A stretch of 64,000 bases of DNA from the NCBI GenBank assembly GCA_022571715.1, contig JACZXH010000002.1, positions 1-64,000 on the forward strand. The letters run 5' to 3'. The stretch comes from Bacteroidota bacterium. Its GTDB lineage: Bacteria > Bacteroidota > Bacteroidia > Cytophagales > Cyclobacteriaceae. The notes below the pieces were generated by a model. The model searched no databases and was not told the origin of the DNA. It saw only the letters and a list, made by a program, of their open reading frames with translations. Shown piece by piece: positions 43,198 through 52,935 of the stretch (its first letter is position 1; every line of letters starts with the position of its first letter). A program made the translations under genes and the position numbers.

Positions 43198-43526
43198 TTT
43201 ATGATTTGGTTACGAAATACAAAATAAGCAGAAACTTACTAATTACAAAAACCTGATTAGTCTAAGAATAAAAGTCCACTTGAGCATTGATATACCACAG
43301 CATATATAAGGTAAGCGATTGAGTCGGTATTGATCTTTCTAAACTTACATATTAACTAACCCTTATTCATTGCCTTTGAAAGGAGCTATATCTGGAAACG
43401 ACATAATAAAGAAAGCATAAGAAGTTAATAGCAAACCCAGCCGACTACCAGGTATCTGATGCTATTTCGCAGAGTTTATTAGTAAGCCGGTCAACGTATA
43501 TATCAAATTGAAGCGGATGCTTTATA

Positions 43527-43709
43527 CTATTTAGGTTTCCAGTCTTTGATCAGGATCCCTTCCCCGTATTTCTCTACTACCAGTTTCTGTCTTACCTTCC
43601 ATTTTAGTTCACGGATCACATCTATTGGTAAACTGACTATGTAGGTACTGCCACCGGCTGTTTTCTGTAGATTGCGTATATGACTTTCCTCTATGGTTCT
43701 TCTGCCCAT
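43527..43709 (-). CDS. AbrB/MazE/SpoVT-like DNA-binding protein
   Basis: 60 aa: RNLQKTAGGSTYIVSLPIDVIRELKWKVRQKLVVEKYGEGILIKDW, swapped-hairpin AbrB pattern. Confidence 0.75.
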   Translation of the reverse strand: MGRRTIEESHIRNLQKTAGGSTYIVSLPIDVIRELKWKVRQKLVVEKYGEGILIKDWKPK

Positions 43710-43713
43710 AATA

Positions 43714-43785
43714 TATATAGTTTAATATATTGAAATCTATATAGTTTATTATATTGAAATCCATATAGTTTTAATAACATCAGCA
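43714..43785. promoter_or_regulatory. 24-bp tandem direct repeats upstream of the AbrB-like gene (candidate operators)
   Basis: TATATAGTTTAATATATTGAAATC (43714-43737), TATATAGTTTATTATATTGAAATC (43738-43761, 23/24 identical), partial CATATAGTTTTAATAACATCAGCA (43762-43785). Confidence 0.6.
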
Positions 43786-44114
43786 ATCGTCCCTTTCGAC
43801 GGAGTAAAGTTAGTGACTTTTGTGTGTGTATGTTATTTTATGTTATTCAGCGTGATTGTTAGGGGTTAATTGGTTGGAAAAACATCCTACGAGATTCAAA
43901 TTGGGGCTACTTATTCTTTGTGGATTCAATTTCGTTTGCTGATATAGTAGCTCATTGTATATCGTTTTATATTTACTTAAATTCTTTCTTAAAAAGTAAA
44001 CAATAATTTTCGTACTTTAATGTGACTTTTGTTAAGAATTCATTATCTGAATTTAATTCAAGTATTCAATTGAATATTTTGTAAAGTTGTAATATATTAT
44101 TTTTAGGTACAATT

Positions 44115-44741
44115 ATGGACAACCCTGAAATTAAGCAAGCTATTTACGCTGAAATAGCCGATATGGTAAAATCAATGGCAAATCCACACAGGCTGGAAAT
44201 CATTGATTTGCTAGCCAACGGAGAGAAATCAGTTGAGCAGATTGCCACAGAAACACGCATGAGTGTTGCAAATGCTTCACAGCACCTGCAAAATCTGAAA
44301 AAAGCCAGGCTGCTTAAAACACGAAGGGTAAAAAATTTCAGATTATACAGCCTGACCAACAAATATGTATATGCAATTTGGAAGACGCTCCGTGAATTTG
44401 CAAGGTTGCAAATTCCTGAAATTGATAAAATCGTTGATGACTTCCGAAGAGAAAATAATACGGAAGTGGTGTCACTGAACGATCTTGAAAAATACAAACC
44501 TTACCTGCTAGTGGACGTAAGGCCTAAAGAAGAATACGAAAACGGACATTTCGATGAAGCGATAAATATACCGGTACCCCAACTTATTTCTAACCTTAGC
44601 CGGCTCCCGAAAGATAAATATATCATCACGTATTGCAGGGGTCCATTCTGCACGTTTGCTGATCAGGCGTTAGAGATACTTATTAACTCCGGATTCAAGG
44701 CTGCCAGGCTGGAAGAAGCGTTTGTAGATGTAGCAAGGTAA
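44115..44741 (+). CDS. ArsR/SmtB-type regulator fused to a rhodanese domain
   Basis: HTH MANPHRLEIIDLLANGEKSVEQIATETRMSVANASQHLQNLKKARLL; rhodanese LLVDVRPKEEYENGHFDEAINIP...YCRGPFCTFAD. Confidence 0.93.
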   Translation: MDNPEIKQAIYAEIADMVKSMANPHRLEIIDLLANGEKSVEQIATETRMSVANASQHLQNLKKARLLKTRRVKNFRLYSLTNKYVYAIWKTLREFARLQIPEIDKIVDDFRRENNTEVVSLNDLEKYKPYLLVDVRPKEEYENGHFDEAINIPVPQLISNLSRLPKDKYIITYCRGPFCTFADQALEILINSGFKAARLEEAFVDVAR

Positions 44742-44844
44742 CTTTTGACGGCAGATAAGTGAGCCAAATTCACACCCTCATGATTTCTTTTCACCCCATA
44801 ATGTCACAGTGCATTAAATGCCTGTTTTATTATTTACCCTGGGA

Positions 44845-45786
44845 TCAGGGTTTAGCGTGCGGGCCGTCTTCATAGACTTTTTCGCCTGCGGTAACCCGAA
44901 TATCCAGGATATTCTGCGGTGGCGGCAACGGGCAAGTGGCAAATTCGGTAAATGCGCATGGCGGATTATATGCCTTGTTGAAATCCAGGACCACTTTATT
45001 ATCCTTTCCCGGTTTTTCCGTATACATATACCTTCCCGCACCATAGGTGGAATCCCCGTTGGTCATATCACCGAATATGACAAAAAATTTGTCCTCACCA
45101 CCATCCAGCACATCCAGCGTATAGTTTTTCCCATCTATCTCAAATGACAGCTTTCCTGCCGATGGCTGAGCATTAGTAGTACCGATAATATTTTGTATGG
45201 ATATGGTATTTTGTTTATCCGAAGGGATGAATGTGGCTTCCACCCTCCATATTTTTGATAAGTCAAAATAATCTACTCCTTTGAAATTCTTCCGCACCGG
45301 ATGTTCTGTATCTTTCAGGCGTATGCCGTATTTGTCACCGCGTTTGATAACATACCATTTCAATGTACCGAAAACCAACGATGTTGGCTTCCCCTTGCTG
45401 TCATCCATCAGCTCCAGACTGTCAACCCGGCTGCCGTTGTTCAGGATTTCCACACCAGGATTAATAATCGTATAAACACTGTCGCCTTCCAGAAAGAAAG
45501 CACCGGTTACCGCAGGCGCTTTTCCGGGAAATACAATGTCGTTGGATGGATCAGAGCCGTACGTATTTTCTCCGGGGTTGAGCCAGTACAGGCCGGCCAA
45601 CACGAGGTATCCGTCTTCATTGGTCAGGGCCTCATATCTGATTTTCTTCCAGGCATTGATGGACTCCACATACGCAGGATCTTCATCAGTTTTTACTTCA
45701 CAACTAATAAGGATGATACTTGTCAACAACAAGATCAACATGAACAACCGATATAATCCACATATCTTCATCTGAACGACTTTCAA
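44845..45786 (-). CDS. DUF1684-type lipoprotein
   Basis: Lipobox IILISC; WLNPGENTYGSDPSNDIVFPGKAP...GRYMYTEKPGKDNKVVLDFNKAYNPPCAFTEFATCPLPPPQN. Confidence 0.88.
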   Translation of the reverse strand: MKVVQMKICGLYRLFMLILLLTSIILISCEVKTDEDPAYVESINAWKKIRYEALTNEDGYLVLAGLYWLNPGENTYGSDPSNDIVFPGKAPAVTGAFFLEGDSVYTIINPGVEILNNGSRVDSLELMDDSKGKPTSLVFGTLKWYVIKRGDKYGIRLKDTEHPVRKNFKGVDYFDLSKIWRVEATFIPSDKQNTISIQNIIGTTNAQPSAGKLSFEIDGKNYTLDVLDGGEDKFFVIFGDMTNGDSTYGAGRYMYTEKPGKDNKVVLDFNKAYNPPCAFTEFATCPLPPPQNILDIRVTAGEKVYEDGPHAKP

Positions 45787-45841
45787 TTCTACGAAAATTA
45801 AAAAAATTACAACTGTTTAACCCAAAATTGTCATTTGATAT

Positions 45842-47059
45842 TTACAATTGATATACCGCGGTCTTTATAACCGGATTTTCTTCATCACTTACATCCCGCC
45901 ATGCAAATATAAGTTTGTTTCCCTGGCGTGTCATTTGCGGGAAACCGCTCGCCCTGCTTACACTTGTTTTAGCAATTATAAAGGCATCCAGTTCTATTCC
46001 TTCCGCATCCAGATGCTTTACCCTGATCTCGCCCGCTACTCCCGTATCTTCCACCCAACTGACTACTGCAGATCCGTCATCCAGCATTTCAATATCCACC
46101 CGGCCAATTGGGTGACCATCGTCAATGCGCACTGGTTCTCCGAAGGATTTTCCTGCATCGAGGGAGTACGAAAAATTGATTCGGCTTTCCTGATCCGGCG
46201 CTGTGTACCAGGCAACCGCCAGATTACTTCCGTCAGATGCTGCCACGGGCCCATTTACCGGGCAACCCGGAATGTACCAGTTGTCATTGTAGATAATTTC
46301 AGGCGCCGTCCAGTTTCCTTCCTCCCACCGAACGATTGACATATCCCTGATTTCTTTTTCAGACCGGTCCCGGTATAAAACCACCGGACCATGCTCTGTC
46401 AGCGCCACACTTGTCTGGCAACAATCACAGATCCGGTCATCCAGCTCGAATTCTTCCCTGATATTTCCGCTGAAGTCCATAAAAGCAGCCCGGATAGTCA
46501 TAGCTCCACCTTTCTCCCCGGTATTTCTTCCATCGAGCCAGGCGGCAAAATAACCATCCTTCCAGTGAAGAATACTCACAAACCCATGCTCTGTAGGTGT
46601 TTCCGTTTCATGTGGAATAACAGGTTCACTCCAGGTTTTGCCTCCATCGTGTGAAAACACCATGAATACCCCATATGCGTATGTTCCTGCTGCTGTTTTG
46701 GCAAGGTAATGGGCAACCAGGTGACCCTTTCCGTCACTGGCAACCATAGGGAAGTCTGCCCAGTTTACAAACCAGTCACTACCCGATGTAATCGTACGGG
46801 GTTCACTCCATGCCTCGTTATCGAGCGTGGAAAACTTTAGCAAACTTTCATTCTCTGTATTTTCTACCCAACTTAAATATACGGTTCCTTCAGGATCGGT
46901 AAAAAGATTGGGTTCGCCACTTCCTGTGGATGCTGGCGACTCAATTGGCATAAGCTTCGATAGTGCAGTTGCATCCTTATCTGCCGAACTCCCGGAGGTG
47001 TCGCATCCGAAAAACCAAACACCATATAACAGAATTAAAAAATATTTCAGATTTTTCAT
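45842..47059 (-). CDS. Sialidase/BNR-repeat-like lipoprotein
   Basis: 405 aa, WFFGCDTS lipobox, FSHDGGKTWSEPV and FSYSLDAGKSFGEPVRID Asp-box-like motifs. Confidence 0.8.
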   Translation of the reverse strand: MKNLKYFLILLYGVWFFGCDTSGSSADKDATALSKLMPIESPASTGSGEPNLFTDPEGTVYLSWVENTENESLLKFSTLDNEAWSEPRTITSGSDWFVNWADFPMVASDGKGHLVAHYLAKTAAGTYAYGVFMVFSHDGGKTWSEPVIPHETETPTEHGFVSILHWKDGYFAAWLDGRNTGEKGGAMTIRAAFMDFSGNIREEFELDDRICDCCQTSVALTEHGPVVLYRDRSEKEIRDMSIVRWEEGNWTAPEIIYNDNWYIPGCPVNGPVAASDGSNLAVAWYTAPDQESRINFSYSLDAGKSFGEPVRIDDGHPIGRVDIEMLDDGSAVVSWVEDTGVAGEIRVKHLDAEGIELDAFIIAKTSVSRASGFPQMTRQGNKLIFAWRDVSDEENPVIKTAVYQL

Positions 47060-47295
47060 ATTTATTGTTTTGGGATACCTTTCAACGACAAAGAAAATAT
47101 ATAATGAATATCAGTGAGTTATAATTAAAAGCGACAAAAAAGTGACATGAATATACGCACTAATTTGTGCAAAGATATAAAATTTGAATTCCCCCAGGAA
47201 ATATCCTTAATTGGAGTTTTAGTAAGGAAGATGGTTGGATTTGTTACACTTCCCAAGCCATATTTAGCGTATGGCCTCCATTTCGTTTCGGACGG

Positions 47296-47490
47296 GTACG
47301 TAAGCAGTTGGACCGATATCACTTACATACCTATGGAGAATTTTATATGTCCTTGATAGCATAGACTGGAAAGGTCGAGCCACAGACAATACCTTTAGAA
47401 CGTCTTTGGAGAAGGGTAAAGTATGATAAAGTATAACTAAACCGCCAAAGGATGGTATCGATTTATAGTTACTTTTAGCCGAATACTTCA
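47296..47490 (+). pseudogene. Decayed IS3-type transposase (rve integrase) C-terminal remnant
   Basis: Fragments in shifting frames: SSWTDITYIPMENFICP*, SIDWKGRATDNTF, ERLWRRVKYDKV*LN, PPKDGIDL*LLLAEYFNHNN, matching consensus W.TDITYIPM, IDW..RATDN.F.ERLWRSVKYE.VYLN, DGI.LY..L..YF.YYN. Confidence 0.7.
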
Positions 47491-47767
47491 ATCATAATAA
47501 CATAGAATGAACATACAGGATATCAAATCAGAGCAGATCTATTATCAACTAAATAATAAAGCTGCTTAAAATGAATATATTTACGGAAGTAGAACTTAAT
47601 AATATTCTAATCCTGTAAATGGGGTGTCATCACATTAGTAATTTAACTTTAAAGCTAAAACTTGCAAACTGCTGAGTCCTGGCGAAGCCATTGTGGAAAT
47701 GAAAATATAATGAATCATTTAAAACCTCAGAAGAATTAATCTAAGAAATAAGAAGTATAAAATGTAA

Positions 47768-49090
47768 ATGAAATGTCTAATCATTGCAGCCGGTCGTGGA
47801 AGCAGATTATCCAGTAGAGGTAATTCCAAGCCCCTCATTCCCCTTTTGGGGTTGCCCCTTATCCAACGTAGCATACTGACTGCAAGAAAAGGCGGCATTA
47901 ATGACTTTTTTGTTGTAACAGGTTATGAAGGAGAGAAAGTAAGGCGTGATCTCGACAGATTCGGTCAGGGAAGAAACATCCATATAACTCATGTTATCAA
48001 TGAAGAATGGGAAAAGGGCAATGGTATTTCCGTCCTCAAAGCAAGGGATTTTATCAAAGAGCCATTTGTTTTGCTGATGGCAGATCATCTTTTTAACTAT
48101 TCCATTCTGGATGGTCTGAAAAGAGAACAAATTTCAGATGATGAAATTATCCTTGCTGTTGATCATAATATTGAATCCAACAAATTGGTTGATCTTGATG
48201 ATGTTACCAAAGTACTTGTAGAAGACAATAAGATAACAGCGATTGGGAAAAATATCAGCAATTATAACGCTTATGATACGGGAATTTTTCTTTGCTCCTC
48301 TGCCCTTTTCCCGGCAATCATAAAAAGTTTATCTAAGGGAGACAGTTCTCTTTCTGGTGGGATAAGGATACTTTCAGGTTTGGGATATGTTAAGTCATTT
48401 GATATTCAGGATAAATACTGGATCGATGTAGATGATGAAAAGGCATTTAAAAAAGCTGAAAATTTGCTTATTAGTAATTTGAAGAAGGCTTCTGACGGGC
48501 CTGTTTCAAGATATTTGAATAGACCTCTTTCTACCCTACTAACAAGGTTGCTACTAAATACAAATATAACACCCAATCACATTTCGATCTTTTCCTTTAT
48601 ACTGTCTATACTGGGTGCTGTTTTCTTCTTTTTAGAAGGGTACATTAATTTAATGATTGGAGGAATATTGGCACAAATATCATCTGTTATTGACGGGTGT
48701 GATGGGGAAATAGCAAGGCTGAAATTCAAGGTTACCGAGTTTGGCGGATGGTTTGATGCTGTTTTGGATCGTTATGGAGATGCTTTTCTTCTCTTCGGAC
48801 TGACTTACCATGTTTATTTAACTGATGGTCGGTTCCTGTATATTATGATAGGATTTTTGGCAATTATCGGAACATTTATGAACAGTTATACAGCAGATAA
48901 GTATGATGGATTGATGCAAAAAAAACTCAAGCCAGGAATGCACTATTTCAGGATAGGACGTGACGTGAGAACATTTATCATTTTTATTGGAGCCTTGGTA
49001 AATCAACCTCTTTTAATCCTTATTGTAATTGCCCTTATGACAAATGCAGAAAATGTGAGGAGGGTATTAATTTTACATAAGAATGGATAG
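47768..49090 (+). CDS. Bifunctional sugar/inositol-phosphate nucleotidyltransferase - CDP-alcohol phosphatidyltransferase fusion (IPCT/DIPPS-like)
   Basis: N-terminal MKCLIIAAGRGSRLSSRGNSKPLIPLLGLPLIQR...NGISVLKARDF...LLMADHLFN; C-terminal CDP-alcohol phosphotransferase motif DGCDGEIARLKFKVTEFGGWFDAVLDRYGD with following TM helices. Confidence 0.85.
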   Translation: MKCLIIAAGRGSRLSSRGNSKPLIPLLGLPLIQRSILTARKGGINDFFVVTGYEGEKVRRDLDRFGQGRNIHITHVINEEWEKGNGISVLKARDFIKEPFVLLMADHLFNYSILDGLKREQISDDEIILAVDHNIESNKLVDLDDVTKVLVEDNKITAIGKNISNYNAYDTGIFLCSSALFPAIIKSLSKGDSSLSGGIRILSGLGYVKSFDIQDKYWIDVDDEKAFKKAENLLISNLKKASDGPVSRYLNRPLSTLLTRLLLNTNITPNHISIFSFILSILGAVFFFLEGYINLMIGGILAQISSVIDGCDGEIARLKFKVTEFGGWFDAVLDRYGDAFLLFGLTYHVYLTDGRFLYIMIGFLAIIGTFMNSYTADKYDGLMQKKLKPGMHYFRIGRDVRTFIIFIGALVNQPLLILIVIALMTNAENVRRVLILHKNG

Positions 49091-49649
49091 GATTTATTTA
49101 GTAAAAAGAAAAATTGAAGAAGTAATTAAAGGATCATCTGTCCCTGAAGATCCCATTCACTCAAAAAACACGCTGAAGTGGTTACTTAAATTAAAGCCAA
49201 ATGCAGATGAAGGTCTAAAAATAGCTGCTTTAAGTCATGATATTGAGAGAGCCATTGAGAAACGGAAAGTAAGGCGTAAAGATTTTAAAGATTATGACAA
49301 ATTTAAAGATGCGCATGCTTTAAACAGTGCCAAGATTATTGCAAAAATTATGCAAGAATGCAACATAAGCAAAAAAATGATTGATGAGGTATATTTTCTG
49401 GTGAGACATCACGAAACAGGAGGCACTAAGCCAGTTGATATTTTGAAGGATGCAGATAGTATTTCATACTTCGATGTAAACTTGCCTCTTTACTTTGTAC
49501 GGAATGATCTAAAAGAGACAAAAAGACGTTGTTTGTGGGGATATCAAAGGTTGTCAGACAAGGGTAAAAGTATCATTGCCGGATTTGATTACCAAAACAA
49601 AGAGCTTAACGCACTAATGAGGGATTGTATTAGGGAAAGTGGAAGGTAA
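49083..49649 (+). CDS. HD-domain protein
   Basis: 188 aa; AALSHDIERAIEKRK...VYFLVRHHETGGTKPVDILKDADSISYFD; overlaps the upstream stop by 8 nt. Confidence 0.75.
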   Translation: MDRIYLVKRKIEEVIKGSSVPEDPIHSKNTLKWLLKLKPNADEGLKIAALSHDIERAIEKRKVRRKDFKDYDKFKDAHALNSAKIIAKIMQECNISKKMIDEVYFLVRHHETGGTKPVDILKDADSISYFDVNLPLYFVRNDLKETKRRCLWGYQRLSDKGKSIIAGFDYQNKELNALMRDCIRESGR

Positions 49650-49880
49650 AAGAAAGTTGCAAAATACGACAATCCATATCTGTTGAAATTTAAATAGTAA
49701 ACTAAATTGCTCTGACTTATCCAATTCAATTTGTTCTATTACTCTTTTATCACTTTCTAACAAGATTAAATCTTCCGATTCTTATTTTCAGACCTCGCAG
49801 ACCTATTGTTGATAAGCAGTATATTACAGATATTATCAAAGAGTCCTAATATTTTAACTGTAAATAAAACAAAAAGCCAT

Positions 49881-50819
49881 ATGCTTCCACCAAATTCTGT
49901 AACAGTGATAGGTTCCATATCCATGGATCAAATAATCATGGACGGTAAAAACATTGAAGTCCTGGGGGGGGTAGTAACTTATGCAGGCTTGACATTCCGG
50001 AAGCACGATATTCCTACCCATATTGTAACAAATTTCGCTAAAGAAGAAAAGTATATTTTGAATAAATTGACTAATAAGGGAATAAGAGCTTATTATGAGT
50101 TTAGCACTGAAACTACACGTTTCATCAATACCAATAAAAGTAATAAAAGAAAACAGATGGTTCCTACCCTGGCGGATCCGATAGAAGAAGGATTGATTGA
50201 AAAGACTCTTCCCATAGCAAATCATATCCATCTCGGCCCATTACATCCTTGGGATATCCATCCGGGATCTATAGCATACTTGAAAAATTACCTTAAAAAA
50301 ATCAAAAAGGATAGCAGGCCCTTGGTAACTCTCGATGTTCAGGGGTATGTCCGGGAAATAAAAAACCAGGTGGTACGGACTTTAGTTTCAGATAATCTGG
50401 AGGAAGCACTGTGGTGTTCTGACATCATAAAAGCTGAAAAAAAAGAGTTGGAAGTAATAATTGAACACTTCAGAATCACACCCTTGCAATTAATTAACAA
50501 ATATAACATTCGGGAACTGGTGATCACCGAAGGATCCAAAGGAGGGCAAATCTTGCGTCCAAAGGCGAAACCCATCTCATTTAGGGCCATTTCAATAAAT
50601 AATTTTACTGATTTTACCGGTGCGGGAGACGTTTTCTTTGCTGCCTATCTGATCAAACATTTATATCACGGGGAAGAGATATCTCCATCATGCAACTATG
50701 CCGCCCGGATAGCTTCCTTAAAGATTAAAGGAGACTATATACTCTCAAGTAATCTGGACTTAGATAGCTGTAAGACAATAAAGCCTCTTCATCCAGCAGG
50801 AATCAAGATGTTGCAATAG
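49881..50819 (+). CDS. PfkB family carbohydrate kinase
   Basis: VTVIGSISMDQII, VLGGVVTYAGLTFRKH, FTDFTGAGDVFFAAYLIKHL; start at 49881 (MLPPNSV). Confidence 0.88.
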   Translation: MLPPNSVTVIGSISMDQIIMDGKNIEVLGGVVTYAGLTFRKHDIPTHIVTNFAKEEKYILNKLTNKGIRAYYEFSTETTRFINTNKSNKRKQMVPTLADPIEEGLIEKTLPIANHIHLGPLHPWDIHPGSIAYLKNYLKKIKKDSRPLVTLDVQGYVREIKNQVVRTLVSDNLEEALWCSDIIKAEKKELEVIIEHFRITPLQLINKYNIRELVITEGSKGGQILRPKAKPISFRAISINNFTDFTGAGDVFFAAYLIKHLYHGEEISPSCNYAARIASLKIKGDYILSSNLDLDSCKTIKPLHPAGIKMLQ

Positions 50820-50830
50820 TCTTTAACGAA

Positions 50831-50855
50831 AAAGGGAAGTAAAACTTCCCTTTTA
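50831..50855 (+). terminator. Rho-independent-type terminator after the PfkB gene
   Basis: AAAGGGAAG-taaaa-CTTCCCTTTTA. Confidence 0.7.
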
Positions 50856-50927
50856 TTTATTGATTTGTATGAGCCAGGTCAGGTCTGCTAAAAGATTCGG
50901 ATTGTTCCTGTTTTCTCATTACAGCGC

Positions 50928-51131
50928 TCAACTATTGAGTTTAGATTCGCCGACTTTTTCATTTATCTCAGCCCTTGAAGCCCGCCAAGCTTCAGGATTT
51001 GCATAGGAAGTTACAAATACCACACAAGCCTGCTCTTCACCAAACACGTTCCAGTACATATTGGTGCTTACACTTATTCCTGCGCTGGTCCATTCAGCCA
51101 TCCTCTCAAGTCTTATTATTTTGATTATCAT
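50928..51131 (-). CDS. Small hypothetical protein
   Basis: 67 aa MIIKIIRLERMAEWTSAGISVSTNMYWNVFGEEQACVVFVTSYANPEAWRASRAEINEKVGESKLNS; protein-like composition but no family recognised. Confidence 0.45.
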   Translation of the reverse strand: MIIKIIRLERMAEWTSAGISVSTNMYWNVFGEEQACVVFVTSYANPEAWRASRAEINEKVGESKLNS

Positions 51132-51491
51132 AGTATAAAAGAAAGTCTCCTAGAATCATCTTAAATTCACCTTAAACGAATGATTTGATCCTTAGACTTT
51201 GAAGTTTGAGATTACATTCCAATACAAAAAGTGATATAAACAGCTTTTCCAATATGTGGAATTTTCAGGGGGGGCCAGGTTCTTCTATGCATCTTTCAAT
51301 GTCGCATGTTTTTAAAATCTTGACGCTTTCGTTTTGAGCCCTTTTATATAGATGTTGCATTTGAGATGAAATCCAGGTGAATTCCTACAACTGAGAAAAT
51401 GCGATCAAGTTTTATTAGGCAAAACAGTAAACCAAACCTAATTACTTTCGTAAACACCATCAGAAGTAAATTTAACTTAAAGCCTAAAATT

Positions 51492-52625
51492 ATGAACAAA
51501 AACTATCGATTATTAAGGAATGTAGCTTTGACATTGGCAACAGGATTTTTTTTAAACCCGTGTCTCGCACAGGTCGTTACCTCACCGCGAGATCCGAGTC
51601 CCGCAGCGGAAGTCACACAGACCGTAGGATTAGCAACCGTGAAAATCAATTACTCCCGTCCATCGGTTGTAGCTCCGAATGGTACAGACAGAACCGGCAA
51701 GATCTATGGAACAACAGTAGCGCATTATGGGTATCAGAAAGCCTTTCCAACATTTGGCTCCGGGAATGACTTTCCCTGGAGAGCCGGAGCAAATGAGAAT
51801 ACTACAATCACTTTTTCCGACAATGCCAAGGTAGAAGGACAAGATATTGCTGCGGGTACCTATGGCTTATTTATGGCATTAAGTGAGTCTGGAGCTGATG
51901 TCATTTTCTCCAGAAACGCCGAATCATGGGGAAGTTACTTCTATGATGAAACTGAAACTGCATTGAAAGTGACTATTCAGTCTGAAGAAATACGATTAAC
52001 CAAAAGACTGACATATAATTTTGTAGATGTGACTAAAAATTCAGCGGCAGTTGTGTTGGATTGGGAAAATAGACGATTTCCTTTCAAAGTTGAATTTGAT
52101 GTTGTTCCCTCCGTATTGGCCAGCATGAGAAATGAGCTTCGAAGTACTGGAGGTTTTGGCTGGCAGGGGTACAATACGGCCGCTAATTACTGTTTGACAA
52201 ATAATACAAATCTGGAAGAAGGGCTTAAATGGGCGGAGGCCTCTATTGTAAGTTCCTCAAATTTCAATAACATGAACACCAAGGCTAAGATTCTGACGGA
52301 ACTGGGTAAAACGGATGAGGCAAAAGAAACAATGGACCTTGCTATGGAACAAGGAAACCCGTTACAAATTCATCAATATGGAAGAACCTTAATAGGTGAA
52401 AAGAAGCTTGATGAGGCCATGAAGATATTCGAATATAACTCGAATAAACATGAGAATACATGGCCTGTTAATGTAGGGTTGGCTCGGGGCTTTTCTGCCA
52501 AAGGGGATTACAAGGCTGCATTGAAATATATGCAGAAGGCTCTGGAGAATGCGCCACAACAGTTCAATAAGGATAACGTTCAAGCAAATATTGAAAAGCT
52601 TAAGAAAGGGGAAGATATCAATTAG
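51492..52625 (+). CDS. DUF2911 family secreted protein with C-terminal TPR-like region
   Basis: VTSPRDPSPAAEVTQTVGLATVKINYSRPSV...GKIYG...PWRAGANENTTITFS; start at 51492 with signal peptide. Confidence 0.92.
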   Translation: MNKNYRLLRNVALTLATGFFLNPCLAQVVTSPRDPSPAAEVTQTVGLATVKINYSRPSVVAPNGTDRTGKIYGTTVAHYGYQKAFPTFGSGNDFPWRAGANENTTITFSDNAKVEGQDIAAGTYGLFMALSESGADVIFSRNAESWGSYFYDETETALKVTIQSEEIRLTKRLTYNFVDVTKNSAAVVLDWENRRFPFKVEFDVVPSVLASMRNELRSTGGFGWQGYNTAANYCLTNNTNLEEGLKWAEASIVSSSNFNNMNTKAKILTELGKTDEAKETMDLAMEQGNPLQIHQYGRTLIGEKKLDEAMKIFEYNSNKHENTWPVNVGLARGFSAKGDYKAALKYMQKALENAPQQFNKDNVQANIEKLKKGEDIN

Positions 52626-52750
52626 GAACAGAAACTCTGACGAGTCAAATTAATCCCTGATAATCACATCGATGTTAAGGGACTAAATGAAAATTTACTA
52701 GGACCAAAAATAGTCACGACCCTCTGAACCTGCACACTGACAAAGAAGAT

Positions 52751-52784
52751 AAATGCCACCTTATTGCAGTAAGATGGCATTTAA
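52751..52784 (+). terminator. Strong hairpin, probable terminator
   Basis: AAATGCCAcCTTA-ttgcag-TAAGaTGGCATTT. Confidence 0.5.
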
Positions 52785-52824
52785 CTTTCATTATTTGTTC
52801 ATCATTAACAATGCAAGGCGAACT

Positions 52825-52923
52825 GTAAAAATTTTTAGTGTGAACAAAGGTTTTGGATTCACTAAATCAGATGATTCAAGTAAAGACATCTATATACATT
52901 GTTTCTCCACCAACGGCTTCTGA
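52825..52923 (+). pseudogene. Cold-shock (CSD) protein N-terminal remnant
   Basis: Frame VKIFSVNKGFGFTKSDDSSKDIYIHCFSTNGF*, compare CspA VKFFN..KGFGFI..DD..KDIFVH. The nearby ATG (52811) is in a different frame and the C-terminal half is missing. Confidence 0.7.
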
Positions 52924-52935
52924 ATCTCTTTACTG

